From NCBI GenBank assembly GCA_050260515.1, contig JBLNCI010000016.1:62001-126000 (forward strand): a DNA stretch of 64,000 bases, read 5' to 3'. Within the stretch, counting starts at the first letter, position 1; each line of letters begins with the position of its first letter. Source of the stretch: DATJIG01 sp050260515 (lineage in GTDB: Bacteria > Pseudomonadota > Alphaproteobacteria > SMXQ01). A program made the position numbers and the translations under genes. A model generated the notes under the pieces. It did no database searches and was not told where the DNA came from. It saw only the letters and a list, made by a program, of their open reading frames with translations. Below, piece by piece: positions 36,246 to 44,099 of this stretch.

Positions 36246-38825
36246 TCAGTGGGTCGGGAAGTGGACCGTGCCGGCATTATACATGCCCTCCGCATCCTTT
36301 GGGACGACCAGCGTCTGACCGCGGTTCGGGAATGTGTCGAGTCGCACCTCAAACCGTCCGGGGAACATGCCAAGCACGCGGAATCGGCCGGCGCGATTGG
36401 TAAAGAAGGCAATCGGACGCTGGTCGGGTTCGTCGAGTGAGATGATGTGTCCCGAGTAGAGGCCCAGCGGTTGACCGTCGGGATCAAGCAGAGTGCCGTC
36501 GACCATGACCGTGCCGCCGGTGCCGACTTCGATCAGCGTACCGCTCTTGTAGGTCGGCGATGCATTGAAGACCTGTTCGCCGAGATCGTATCCCACCGGC
36601 AGATCCGGTGCCTCGATGCTCAACTGGTACGGCCGGTAGGCGGGGACGCCGGGGATCACCGCCGCGCCGAGCCAGTCGGTCTTCGCGTCCGCGGAGTTGT
36701 CGACCGGGTTCACGAGGATGCTCTGTCCCGACAGGCGCGGGTGGGGCGCGATCAGGACGAAACTGTCGTTGATCGGACGCGAGACGCCGACGTGCGCTCC
36801 GGCGAACACGATCGCGGTACCGAACGTCGCCGACGTCCGCGTGGTGCCGTGGTCGCCCTCGGCCCGCGCGTAGGTCTGGTCGCGGGTGAGCGCCGCCTCG
36901 TAGCGGTAATCGACGTATCGCGCGCTTCCGTTGAGATGGTACTCGGTCGACGTCTTCTCGACCGACGCGTCGCCCTGAATGCCGCCGACCGTCTGCAGCG
37001 GCGTGTACGACCACGTCGCGCGGTTCGTCAGCGTGCGGGTGTCGCGCGACACCGAATAACGATGCCGCGATTGGACCGGCATCCACGACAGCCCCACGAA
37101 CAGCGCATTCTCGATCTGATCGTTGGAGGGTACGCGGCGCGTCCCGAACACCGAGAGGGTGATCTCGTCGGTGATCCGCGTGCTGACGCTCGTCGTGTAG
37201 GTGTCGGTGTTCGCGGCACCGTCGCGCCCAAGCTGCTTGGAGTAGCCGGCGTTGCCGAACCAGTCGCCGAACACGCGTTGTCCGTAGTTGAAGCCGTAGT
37301 CGAGGCGAATCGGATTGGTGGGCGCCCGGTCGACGCTGATGTCGGAGAACTCGGCGCCACGGTAGGTGAAGTTCGCCGACAGCGAGCGTCCGGTCGGCAA
37401 CTGCTGCAGATTGTACGGGGTGGTGCTGCTGCCGATCGGACTCGCAGTGCCGCTCGGCGGCGGCTGGCGCACCGAGCCTTCCGAGTAGCGGTACTGAAGG
37501 CGGGCCGCGTAGTCCGGATAGCCGAAGTCGGTCCGGCTGCCGGCAACATCGGTGCGGAAGGTGCCGAGGATCGTCGCCAGCCGGGCATTGGCGCCGACCT
37601 GCTCGCCGAACCTCGCGGTCTGGAAGTTGCCGCCAACCGTGAACTGGTCGGTGACGCCGTAATTGTGAAAGCCGGAGAACACGTATCCGCCGCCGGGGTC
37701 GTACTGCCGCCCACCTGGGCTGGTGTTCGCAGGCACGCCGATGGCGTAGCTGTACTCGTGGATGCCTTCGCCCAGCACCGTGGTCTCGAACACGAACGGG
37801 AATCGTATCGTTTCGACGCGGCCCACTTCGTCGGTGATCCGGACCTCGACGTCGTTCGATCCCGACGCGAAGGGGAAATCGCGCAGGTTGTAGCGCCCCG
37901 GCCCGAGTTGGAGCGCTTGTACCCGCTGTCCGTTCAGGAACACTTCGACCCGCGACGCGCGCTGCAGATCGAACGCCGCCGAGCCCGCCGGGATGATCGA
38001 CTGGTTCGGCTGGAGGGTGTAGTTGCTGGCCAGCGTGATGCCGCCGATGCGTCGGCTGGACTGGAATCCCTCGAGTCCGTAGCGGACGTCGCCGGCGGTG
38101 ACCCGAAGCAGATCCTCGGGGAAATCCTGCACCAGCCGGACGTCGTCCCGCTGCCACTCGGGCGTCCGCTGTTCCTTCCAGTTCGCACCCCATTCGAGGA
38201 CGGTGCCGTAGCCGTTGAGCGCTCCGTCGACACTGACCGCCGCGGGCTGGCGCTCGGTCCCGGTCGTGCCGGAATCGACGTAGTCGACGCCGGAACGCAG
38301 GTTGACGAAGCCGGAGATCGGCGCCGGATTCACCAAGGTGAATCCCGAGGTGCGCCGCCCGCGCGACATCAGGCTGATGTCGTTCGGCTGGCGGAAGTCG
38401 TTGTCGACCTCGACCTCGATGCGCAGCAGGTTAATGTCGAATCGCAGGGCGATTCCGGGAACGGCAGCATCCTCGGCGCGGATCGCCCCGTCGTCGCCGA
38501 TCTTCCGTCGCAACTCGGCGAGCTTGGACGCGCGGACAGCGGGCCGCAGCAGCTCGATGAGGGGCTGTCCCGCGATCGAGACCAACTGTCCCGAGCGCGT
38601 GACCGTCGCTTCGACGTCGCCGAGCTCCGTGGTGTCGATGGCGACGGTGAGCGTCACGCCGAGCGTCGCCGCCCGCGCCGGGGCCGCGCGTTGCGGAGTC
38701 TGGGCCCAAGCGGCCGGACCGGCGAATCCGCACGCCGCGGACAGCGCGATCGCGAATGCGACCGCAGCGGCGAAGCGGCTGGCGGAGCGGCGCGGGAGGA
38801 GAGTGGGCGGGCGACAGCCGTCCAT
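36246..38825 (-). CDS. Outer-membrane usher of an archaic chaperone-usher pilus (CsuD-like)
   Basis: 859-residue outer-membrane assembly platform with a signal peptide (about 1-41, ending AAWA). Usher signatures are LRFDINLLRIEVEVD and SGFVNLRSG in the N-terminal part, AFDLQRASRVEVFLNGQRVQ and GPGRYNLRDFPFASGSNDVEV in the plug region, and a long beta-rich barrel with many Tyr/Asp strands such as YSYAIGVPANTSPGGRQYDP. The C-terminal domains end with a carboxypeptidase-like MVDGTLLDPDGQPLGLYSG and RFRVLGMFPGRFEVRLD. It is the first gene of the leftward half of the pilus locus. Confidence 0.88.
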   Translation of the reverse strand: MDGCRPPTLLPRRSASRFAAAVAFAIALSAACGFAGPAAWAQTPQRAAPARAATLGVTLTVAIDTTELGDVEATVTRSGQLVSIAGQPLIELLRPAVRASKLAELRRKIGDDGAIRAEDAAVPGIALRFDINLLRIEVEVDNDFRQPNDISLMSRGRRTSGFTLVNPAPISGFVNLRSGVDYVDSGTTGTERQPAAVSVDGALNGYGTVLEWGANWKEQRTPEWQRDDVRLVQDFPEDLLRVTAGDVRYGLEGFQSSRRIGGITLASNYTLQPNQSIIPAGSAAFDLQRASRVEVFLNGQRVQALQLGPGRYNLRDFPFASGSNDVEVRITDEVGRVETIRFPFVFETTVLGEGIHEYSYAIGVPANTSPGGRQYDPGGGYVFSGFHNYGVTDQFTVGGNFQTARFGEQVGANARLATILGTFRTDVAGSRTDFGYPDYAARLQYRYSEGSVRQPPPSGTASPIGSSTTPYNLQQLPTGRSLSANFTYRGAEFSDISVDRAPTNPIRLDYGFNYGQRVFGDWFGNAGYSKQLGRDGAANTDTYTTSVSTRITDEITLSVFGTRRVPSNDQIENALFVGLSWMPVQSRHRYSVSRDTRTLTNRATWSYTPLQTVGGIQGDASVEKTSTEYHLNGSARYVDYRYEAALTRDQTYARAEGDHGTTRTSATFGTAIVFAGAHVGVSRPINDSFVLIAPHPRLSGQSILVNPVDNSADAKTDWLGAAVIPGVPAYRPYQLSIEAPDLPVGYDLGEQVFNASPTYKSGTLIEVGTGGTVMVDGTLLDPDGQPLGLYSGHIISLDEPDQRPIAFFTNRAGRFRVLGMFPGRFEVRLDTFPNRGQTLVVPKDAEGMYNAGTVHFPTH

Positions 38826-39444
38826 TACACCTCGACTGTCATTCGTCGCCCCCTCGTCGCGAAAGTTCGCGTCGCAAACCCCGCAGCTTCGCTTTGCTGG
38901 GGTGGTCCACTAACCCCTTCCGGTTGCGGCAGCCAGTGGTGCCCCCATCAAATCTTCTTGATATGGTTAACGATTCTTGAGTTCGGCCGCCACGTCTAAG
39001 GGCCAGGGGGTTCTGTTGGGCGGCGGTCACGGTGTCAGCGGCGGACCGGAGGCGACGAGGCCGGTCGTGGAGCGCCTCGCGCTTTCGCCGGCGTCGCCCG
39101 ATGTCAGATATCTCGGCGCCGGAGGCCGCCGGAGCTACAGGAATGAGGGACATCACGGACGATCACGGACATTTTATTTCGTACAGAGCAGTCCAGCTTC
39201 GCTGCGTCCCCGTGCTGCTAGTTATTCGTTGGAAAGCTTAGAAATTCCTGATGAGGCGGTTTTCGGCTCACAATGCCGTTACCCTTAATGTGCGGCATTT
39301 TAGTAAAATCTCACTTAAAATTGAGTGACTTAACCATTTCATTTTCCACATAGTCCGGCCCCGCTTGGCTGAGCGATCGCTCGGCCGGGCCCCGTCGCCA
39401 CAAGGCGAACGGGCGACAAAAACTGAAATTTGGGGTGTCCGGTT
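38826..39444. other. Divergent control region of the pilus locus
   Basis: About 620 bases between the usher (minus) and the first pilin (plus), with no gene that I can support. It contains ATGGTTAA at 38963-38970 (TTAACCAT on the usher strand), TTAACCAT at 39330-39337 on the pilin strand, the 31-base conserved element at 39295-39325, and the leader motif GCTTGGCTGAGCG at 39363-39375 followed by a TCGCC-ACAA-GGCGA hairpin. The second half is markedly more A/T-rich than the rest of the window. Promoters for both directions must be here. Confidence 0.55.
39295..39325 (+). promoter_or_regulatory. Conserved upstream element of pilin gene 1
   Basis: A/T-rich 31-base element beginning GCATTTTAGTAAAATC and ending CACTTAAAATTGAG. 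It matches 40912-40942 upstream of pilin 3 at 26 of 31 positions and lies at a similar distance (about 120-130 bases) from the following motif and start. Probably part of a shared promoter or regulator site. Confidence 0.6.
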
Positions 39445-40038
39445 ATGAATATTCTTCCGCGTTCCCGCCGCCTTGCGGCGATTGGTGCGCTTGCTGCGGC
39501 GGCGCTTGTCGCGGTGTGCGGCGCCGCGTTCTCGGCCACAACGGCCACCATCAACCTGTCTGCGTCGATCGCGACCAACTGCAGCATTTCGGCAAACACC
39601 GATGCGGGGCTCGCGACGAACCTCGCCACCGCGCTGACCTCGACCGGCGCGCAGACGGTGACGGTCGGCACCGTGAGCCAGGACTGCAACAAGAAGGCCG
39701 GCTATACGGTCTCGATCACGTCGACGAACTGCTCGACGACCAGCATCGGTGCGGTGACCGCTCCGACCGGCGCCAAGCTCGTCAACGCGGCGAGCGGCTC
39801 CGAGGAGTATCAGCTCTACACCGTCTCGTTCAGCAATCCGTCGGGCTCCAATCCCACGGGCCTTCTGGCCTCGAGCTGCACGGCCGCGACCGGCCGCGAC
39901 GTGACCGGCGCGAAGGTGTCGGGCCAGAGCTCGACCGTTTCGCTGTCGTTCACGACCGCCGTCAACGGCACGACCGGCAACGTCGCCGGCGCAGGCACCT
40001 TCGCGGACACGCTCACCCTCAACATGTCGGTGAAGTAA
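39445..40038 (+). CDS. Spore-coat-U-type pilin 1
   Basis: Secreted 197-residue subunit of the Csu-like fibre. A signal peptide (about 1-30) ends near AAFSA and is followed by TTATINLSASIATNCSIS. Four cysteines are placed as in the paralogues (TNCSIS, QDCNKKAGY, TNCSTTS, SSCTAAT). It ends GAGTFADTLTLNMSVK, the terminal strand motif of the family. The ATG at 39445 is preceded by GGGGTG seven bases upstream; a TTG at 39430 is less likely. Strong similarity to pilin 3 suggests recent duplication. Confidence 0.85.
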   Translation: MNILPRSRRLAAIGALAAAALVAVCGAAFSATTATINLSASIATNCSISANTDAGLATNLATALTSTGAQTVTVGTVSQDCNKKAGYTVSITSTNCSTTSIGAVTAPTGAKLVNAASGSEEYQLYTVSFSNPSGSNPTGLLASSCTAATGRDVTGAKVSGQSSTVSLSFTTAVNGTTGNVAGAGTFADTLTLNMSVK

Positions 40039-40103
40039 GCCGCGCAACCGAGCTACAGCGGTCTCGGTGATCCGGGACCGCTGAGATCTCGCGAGCGTCT
40101 GCC

Positions 40104-40688
40104 ATGACGGTCATCCCTCAATCGCTCAAGCGAGCAGCCGCGGTCGGCATTCTTGCCGCCGCGGCACTCGCCGTTTTGCTCGGGGGAGCCAGGGCTGCGA
40201 CGACAGCAGCCTTCAACGTCGCGGCGTCGATCAACGAGACCTGCAGCCTCACCGCGGCGCCCGATTCCAGCCTGGCGACCAATCTCGTCGCCGCCCTGAC
40301 CTCCACCGGGGCGAAGACGGTGACCCTCGGCACCGTGACGCAGACCTGCAACAACGGAAAGGGCTTCACGCTGACGGTTTCATCGACGAACTGCTCGACG
40401 ACCACGATCGGCTCGCTAACAGCGCCAAGCGGCGCAAAGCTCGTCAACGCCGGGCAGGAATATCAGCTCTATTCCGTCGCATTCACGAATCCCTCGGGAA
40501 TCAATCCGACGGGACTGCTGGCCTCCAGCTGTACACCCGCCACCGGTGCCGATTTCTCGAAGAAGGCGACCGGCCAGGTCTCCACGATCAGGATCAATTT
40601 CACGACCGCCGCGAACGGCAACACCGGCGAAATCGCCGGGGCCGGCACGTTCTTCGATACCCTGACGATCAACCTGCAACTGAAGTGA
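40104..40688 (+). CDS. Spore-coat-U-type pilin 2
   Basis: Secreted subunit of 194 residues, paralogue of pilins 1, 3 and 4. The signal peptide runs to about residue 32 (LLGGARA), followed by ATTAAFNVAASINETCSL. Four cysteines match the family (ETCSL, QTCNNGKGF, TNCSTTT, SSCTPAT). It ends GAGTFFDTLTINLQLK. It is the most divergent of pilins 1-3. It follows pilin 1 by 65 bases with no terminator visible between, so it may be read from the same promoter. Confidence 0.82.
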   Translation: MTVIPQSLKRAAAVGILAAAALAVLLGGARAATTAAFNVAASINETCSLTAAPDSSLATNLVAALTSTGAKTVTLGTVTQTCNNGKGFTLTVSSTNCSTTTIGSLTAPSGAKLVNAGQEYQLYSVAFTNPSGINPTGLLASSCTPATGADFSKKATGQVSTIRINFTTAANGNTGEIAGAGTFFDTLTINLQLK

Positions 40689-40911
40689 GCGGCGCCGTCG
40701 CTCCGGTATCGCCGGCGATGCACGCAGGTGGCGCTGCCCATCTTCGCAGCCGGTCGTGACCGTTAACGGAGTTCACATCCTTGTGACCGCCGTTAACAAG
40801 AAAGACCTGTCCGCCTGCTAAGGCGCCCAACGCCTCGACGGTATCCTGGCCGGCCACACAACGAGTGGGTGATCGGGCGCGGATCAGGCCCAAATTGGTT
40901 AACGATTGCGG

Positions 40912-40942
40912 GCATTTTCGTCAAATTTCACTTAAATTTGAG
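40912..40942 (+). promoter_or_regulatory. Conserved upstream element of pilin gene 3
   Basis: Second copy of the element at 39295-39325: GCATTTTCGTCAAATT then TCACTTAAATTTGAG. TGGTTAACGATT precedes it at 40896-40907; the same 12 bases occur at 38964-38975 in the usher-pilin control region. GCTTGGCTGAGCG follows at 40989-41001, 81 bases before the pilin 3 ATG, with GC-rich hairpins between. Confidence 0.6.
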
Positions 40943-41069
40943 ACTGTTTTGATTGAAGTTTTCGCCAAAGCCGTCATATTGCCGTCGAGCTTGGCTGAGC
41001 GGAGAACCCTGCTCCGCCGACCCGGCGCCACCCGGCGCCTGGCAACAAGAGAATGAATAGGAGTGGGTT

Positions 41070-41669
41070 ATGACGGTGCGTACTTCCTCGCTTAAGGCTC
41101 GCGTCGCAGCGATTGCGCTGCTCGCTGCCGCGGCAGTAGTTGGTGCGTACAGCGTCGCCTTCTCGGCGACGACCGCGACCATCAACCTCTCGGCCTCGGT
41201 CGCCCAGAACTGCAACATCTCGAGCACGGCGGACTCCGGTCTCGCGACGTCGCTGACGACGGCGCTGACGTCGACCGGTGCGCAGACCGTCACGGTCGGC
41301 ACGGTCTCCCAGAACTGCAACAAGAAGGCCGGTTACACGCTGACGGTGACCTCGTCGAACTGCTCGACGACGACCATCGGCGCGCTCACCGCGCCGACCG
41401 GCGCCAAGCTCGTCAACTCGGCGTCCGGATCCGAGGAATACCAGACCTACTCGGTCTCGTTCACGAACCCCTCGGGCTCCAATCCGACCGGCCTGCTGGC
41501 CTCGACCTGCACCGCGGCGACCGGCCGTGATGTGACGGGCGTGAAGGTCTCCGGCCAGAGCTCGACCCTCAGCATCGCGTTCACCACGGGCGTCAACGGC
41601 AACAGCGGCGAAGTCGCCGGTGCCGGCACGTTCTCCGATACGCTCACCATCGACATGAGCGTGAAGTAA
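41070..41669 (+). CDS. Spore-coat-U-type pilin 3
   Basis: Secreted 199-residue pilin, closely similar to pilin 1. The signal peptide (about 1-32) ends VAFSA, followed by TTATINLSASVAQNCNIS. The four cysteines are in QNCNIS, QNCNKKAGY, SNCSTTT and STCTAAT. It ends GAGTFSDTLTIDMSVK. AGGAG lies seven bases before the ATG, the best ribosome site of the four pilins. It has its own conserved upstream element and its own terminator, so it is likely an independent, highly expressed major subunit. Confidence 0.86.
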   Translation: MTVRTSSLKARVAAIALLAAAAVVGAYSVAFSATTATINLSASVAQNCNISSTADSGLATSLTTALTSTGAQTVTVGTVSQNCNKKAGYTLTVTSSNCSTTTIGALTAPTGAKLVNSASGSEEYQTYSVSFTNPSGSNPTGLLASTCTAATGRDVTGVKVSGQSSTLSIAFTTGVNGNSGEVAGAGTFSDTLTIDMSVK

Positions 41670-41693
41670 GCCTCCGCACCAGCGGAAGCGCAG

Positions 41694-41729
41694 AAAGAGC
41701 CGCGGGGCGACCCGCGGCTCTTTTTCTTT
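41694..41729 (+). terminator. Intrinsic terminator after pilin 3
   Basis: AAAGAGCCGCGGG, tetraloop GCGA, CCCGCGGCTCTTT and then TTCTTT: a 13-base-pair stem with a T tail, starting 24 bases after the pilin 3 stop. It separates pilin 3 from pilin 4 and the chaperone. Confidence 0.92.
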
Positions 41730-41921
41730 GTCCAGATCCCACGCGCGCAGCAGACCGTCCGCTGCTCACACAATGTTGATGTCTTCGTCGCGCGTTGTGT
41801 GGCGCGACGTTGATGCACGTCAACATTTCGGTGCAACGCTTTGGTCATCATCGTCGCATCAATTCTGCGGCGCGGCCCTCTTCAGCGGGCCGCGTAGACG
41901 CGACGAAAGGAAGTGGCTGTC

Positions 41922-42524
41922 GTGACGCTTAACGTCGAAACGTTGAAGACCCATCATGTCTTCGCCCTGGGCGTGCTTGCCGTCGGAGCGGTGATCGTGC
42001 TCGCGAAGCTCGTCTTGTCGGCGGTCACCGGAACCATCGTGATTTCCGCCTCGGTATCCGAGAACTGCGCGATCACCACCGCCGCCGACTCCGGACTGGC
42101 GGCATCGTTGAACACCGCGCTCACCACGACCGGCAGCCATTCCGTGACCGTCGGCAGCGTGACCCAGAGCTGCAACAAGAAGGCTGGCTACACCCTCGAG
42201 GTGACTTCGGAGAACTGCCCGACGACGGTTCTCGGCAGCCTGGCGCCGGCGGTCGGCGCGAAGCTGATGAACACGGCTGCCGGCAACGAGGAATACCAGA
42301 GGTATTCGGTGACGTTCACCAATCCGTCGGGCACGAGCCCGACGGGCTTGCTTGCATCGACCTGCACGGCCGCGTTGGCGCGCGACGTGACGGGAACCAA
42401 GGTGGCGAGCCAGCTTTCGAGCGTGTCGATCGTATTTACCACCGCTGTCAACGAGATCAGCGACGAGATCGCCGGTGCGGGCACCTTCTCCGACACCCTC
42501 ACCATCCATATGACCGTTAAGTAA
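41922..42524 (+). CDS. Spore-coat-U-type pilin 4 (divergent)
   Basis: Secreted or anchored subunit of 200 residues. The GTG at 41922 is chosen over a GTG at 41913 because AAGGAA lies about ten bases upstream and the result, MTLNVETLK, aligns with the starts of pilins 2 and 3. The hydrophobic segment VFALGVLAVGAVIVLAKLVL is longer than in the other pilins and lacks a clear cleavage motif. Four cysteines remain (ENCAIT, QSCNKKAGY, ENCPTTV, STCTAAL), and it ends GAGTFSDTLTIHMTVK. It may be a minor or base subunit. The chaperone gene follows after 171 bases. Confidence 0.78.
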   Translation: MTLNVETLKTHHVFALGVLAVGAVIVLAKLVLSAVTGTIVISASVSENCAITTAADSGLAASLNTALTTTGSHSVTVGSVTQSCNKKAGYTLEVTSENCPTTVLGSLAPAVGAKLMNTAAGNEEYQRYSVTFTNPSGTSPTGLLASTCTAALARDVTGTKVASQLSSVSIVFTTAVNEISDEIAGAGTFSDTLTIHMTVK

Positions 42525-42695
42525 ACGCCGCAGCCACGATGCAGAAGAACAGGAAATCCGCCGACAAACTCGTCCGCGCTGGCGATCGAGCGATCTACGT
42601 TCGCTACTTTTGCCAGTGCGCCACGGGTGTTTTGAGCTACTCTTTTCCTGGCACCCGAGGCGGCGTTCAGGGCCGGCTCACTCACTGAGGGGATC

Positions 42696-43466
42696 ATGAC
42701 CTTTTCGCGACTTCGCTCCTATCTGTTCTCGGACCGCGCCGCGGCGGTCGCCGCAGTGTTCGCTGCGGCCGTGACCCTGCTGCTGCCGGCGACGGCCGCT
42801 GCGTTCCAGCTTGTGCCGATCACGCAGGAATTCGAACCGGCCGGCCGCAACGCCAACAAGACGTTCCGGCTCGAGAACCCGGATGCCCGTGAGGCGACGG
42901 TCTCGATCAAGGTGATGACCCGTGAGATGGACATCGACGGCCGCGAGAAGTCGGAGGAATCGGATGACTTCATCGTCTTCCCGACGGAGGCGATCGTCCC
43001 GCCCGGCGGGGTTCAGATCGTGCGGGTCCAGTACGTCGGGCCGACCAGCGTGAAGGAAGAGGTCCCGTACCGCATCATCGCGGAAGGAACGCCGGTCAAC
43101 TCGGTGCCCGGGCAGGCGTCGCAGATCCTCATCGCCGTGCGTTATGCCGGGACGCTTTACGTCGCACCCCCAGGCACCAAGCCCGACATCACGCTCGAAT
43201 CGGCCGGCCCTGCCCAGAGCGGCGGCCCCAATCAGCTCGAGGTGGTGCTTCGCAACTCCGGCACCGGGCACGGCATCGTCGTCGATCCGGTCCTGACGCT
43301 GGTGAAGGCGGGGGGCCGGCACGAGATCTCGGGCGACGCGCTGAAGGCGATCGCCGGCGAGAACGTGCTCGCCGGAGCACGCCGGCGCTTCCTGTTGCCG
43401 TGGCCGGCGGGTGTTCCCTATGGGCCGCTCGATTCGTCGAACTTCAAGGCCGAGATCGAGCGCTAG
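42696..43466 (+). CDS. Periplasmic pilus chaperone (PapD/CsuC-like)
   Basis: Chaperone of 256 residues that completes pilin folds by donor-strand complementation. Signal peptide about 1-36 (LLLPATAAA). The first immunoglobulin-like domain reads FQLVPITQEFEPAGRNANKTFRLEN and ends with VPPGGVQIVRVQYVGP; the second contains EEVPYRIIAEGTPV. GAGGGGATC precedes the ATG. It is the last gene of the plus-strand half of the locus and converges on cobO with 18 bases between. Confidence 0.88.
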   Translation: MTFSRLRSYLFSDRAAAVAAVFAAAVTLLLPATAAAFQLVPITQEFEPAGRNANKTFRLENPDAREATVSIKVMTREMDIDGREKSEESDDFIVFPTEAIVPPGGVQIVRVQYVGPTSVKEEVPYRIIAEGTPVNSVPGQASQILIAVRYAGTLYVAPPGTKPDITLESAGPAQSGGPNQLEVVLRNSGTGHGIVVDPVLTLVKAGGRHEISGDALKAIAGENVLAGARRRFLLPWPAGVPYGPLDSSNFKAEIER

Positions 43467-43484
43467 TCGCGTCCCTCCGCCGAA

Positions 43485-44099
43485 TCAGAATTCGATTCCG
43501 CGCTGGGCTTTCACGCCGGCGCGGAACGGATGCTTCACCTCCGTCATCTCGGTGACGAGGTCGGCCGTCTCGATCAGTTCCGCCGGCGCGTTCCGCCCCG
43601 TGAGCACCACATGCTTCATCGGCGGCCGCTGCGCCAGCGTGGCGATCACATCCATGACCGGCAGATAGTCGTAACGCAGTGCGATGTTGATCTCGTCGAG
43701 AATGACGAGATCGGGGCTCGGGCCGAGGATCATCTCTTTCGCGACCGCCCACGCGGCCTCCGCGGCCTTGATGTCGCGCGCGCGATCCTGGGTCTCCCAC
43801 GTGAAGCCCTCGCCCATGACGGCGATGGTGATCGCGTCTCCGAACTTCGCAAGCGCATCGCGTTCGCCGGATTCCCAGCGGCCCTTTACGAATTGCACGA
43901 CGCCGACCTTCAAGCCTTGGCCGATCGCGCGTAGCGCCAGCCCGAACGCCGCGGTCGACTTGCCCTTGCCTTTCCCGGTGTGAACGATCACGAGGCCCTT
44001 CTCGACCGTCTTGGTCGCGAGCATCTTGTCGCGTGCCTGCTTGCGGATGCGCGACTTCTCGTTGGCGCGGGCGTTGGTCTCGTCGTCGCTGTCGGTCAT
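43485..44099 (-). CDS. cobO: Cob(I)alamin / corrinoid adenosyltransferase
   Basis: Adds the 5'-deoxyadenosyl group from ATP to the reduced corrinoid cobalt (CobO/BtuR/CobA type). It has 204 residues, with the P-loop TGKGKGKST at 41-49, VGVVQFVKGRWESGE and DLVILDEINIALRYDYLP, all family hallmarks. The start ATG overlaps the cobN stop by four bases (ATGA), placing it last in the riboswitch-led operon cobP-cobW-cobN-cobO. Confidence 0.96.
   Translation of the reverse strand: MTDSDDETNARANEKSRIRKQARDKMLATKTVEKGLVIVHTGKGKGKSTAAFGLALRAIGQGLKVGVVQFVKGRWESGERDALAKFGDAITIAVMGEGFTWETQDRARDIKAAEAAWAVAKEMILGPSPDLVILDEINIALRYDYLPVMDVIATLAQRPPMKHVVLTGRNAPAELIETADLVTEMTEVKHPFRAGVKAQRGIEF

Noticed and set aside
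35348..38999. Long plus-strand frames opposite the usher and tip genes
   Set aside because: Composition is dominated by Arg, Gly and Ala with no recognisable domain, while the minus strand encodes a convincing usher and tip protein.
39445..42524. Type IV pilin interpretation of the four small secreted proteins
   Set aside because: They lack the G/FT(L/I)xE prepilin motif and instead have the four-cysteine spore-coat-U pattern with an usher and chaperone alongside.
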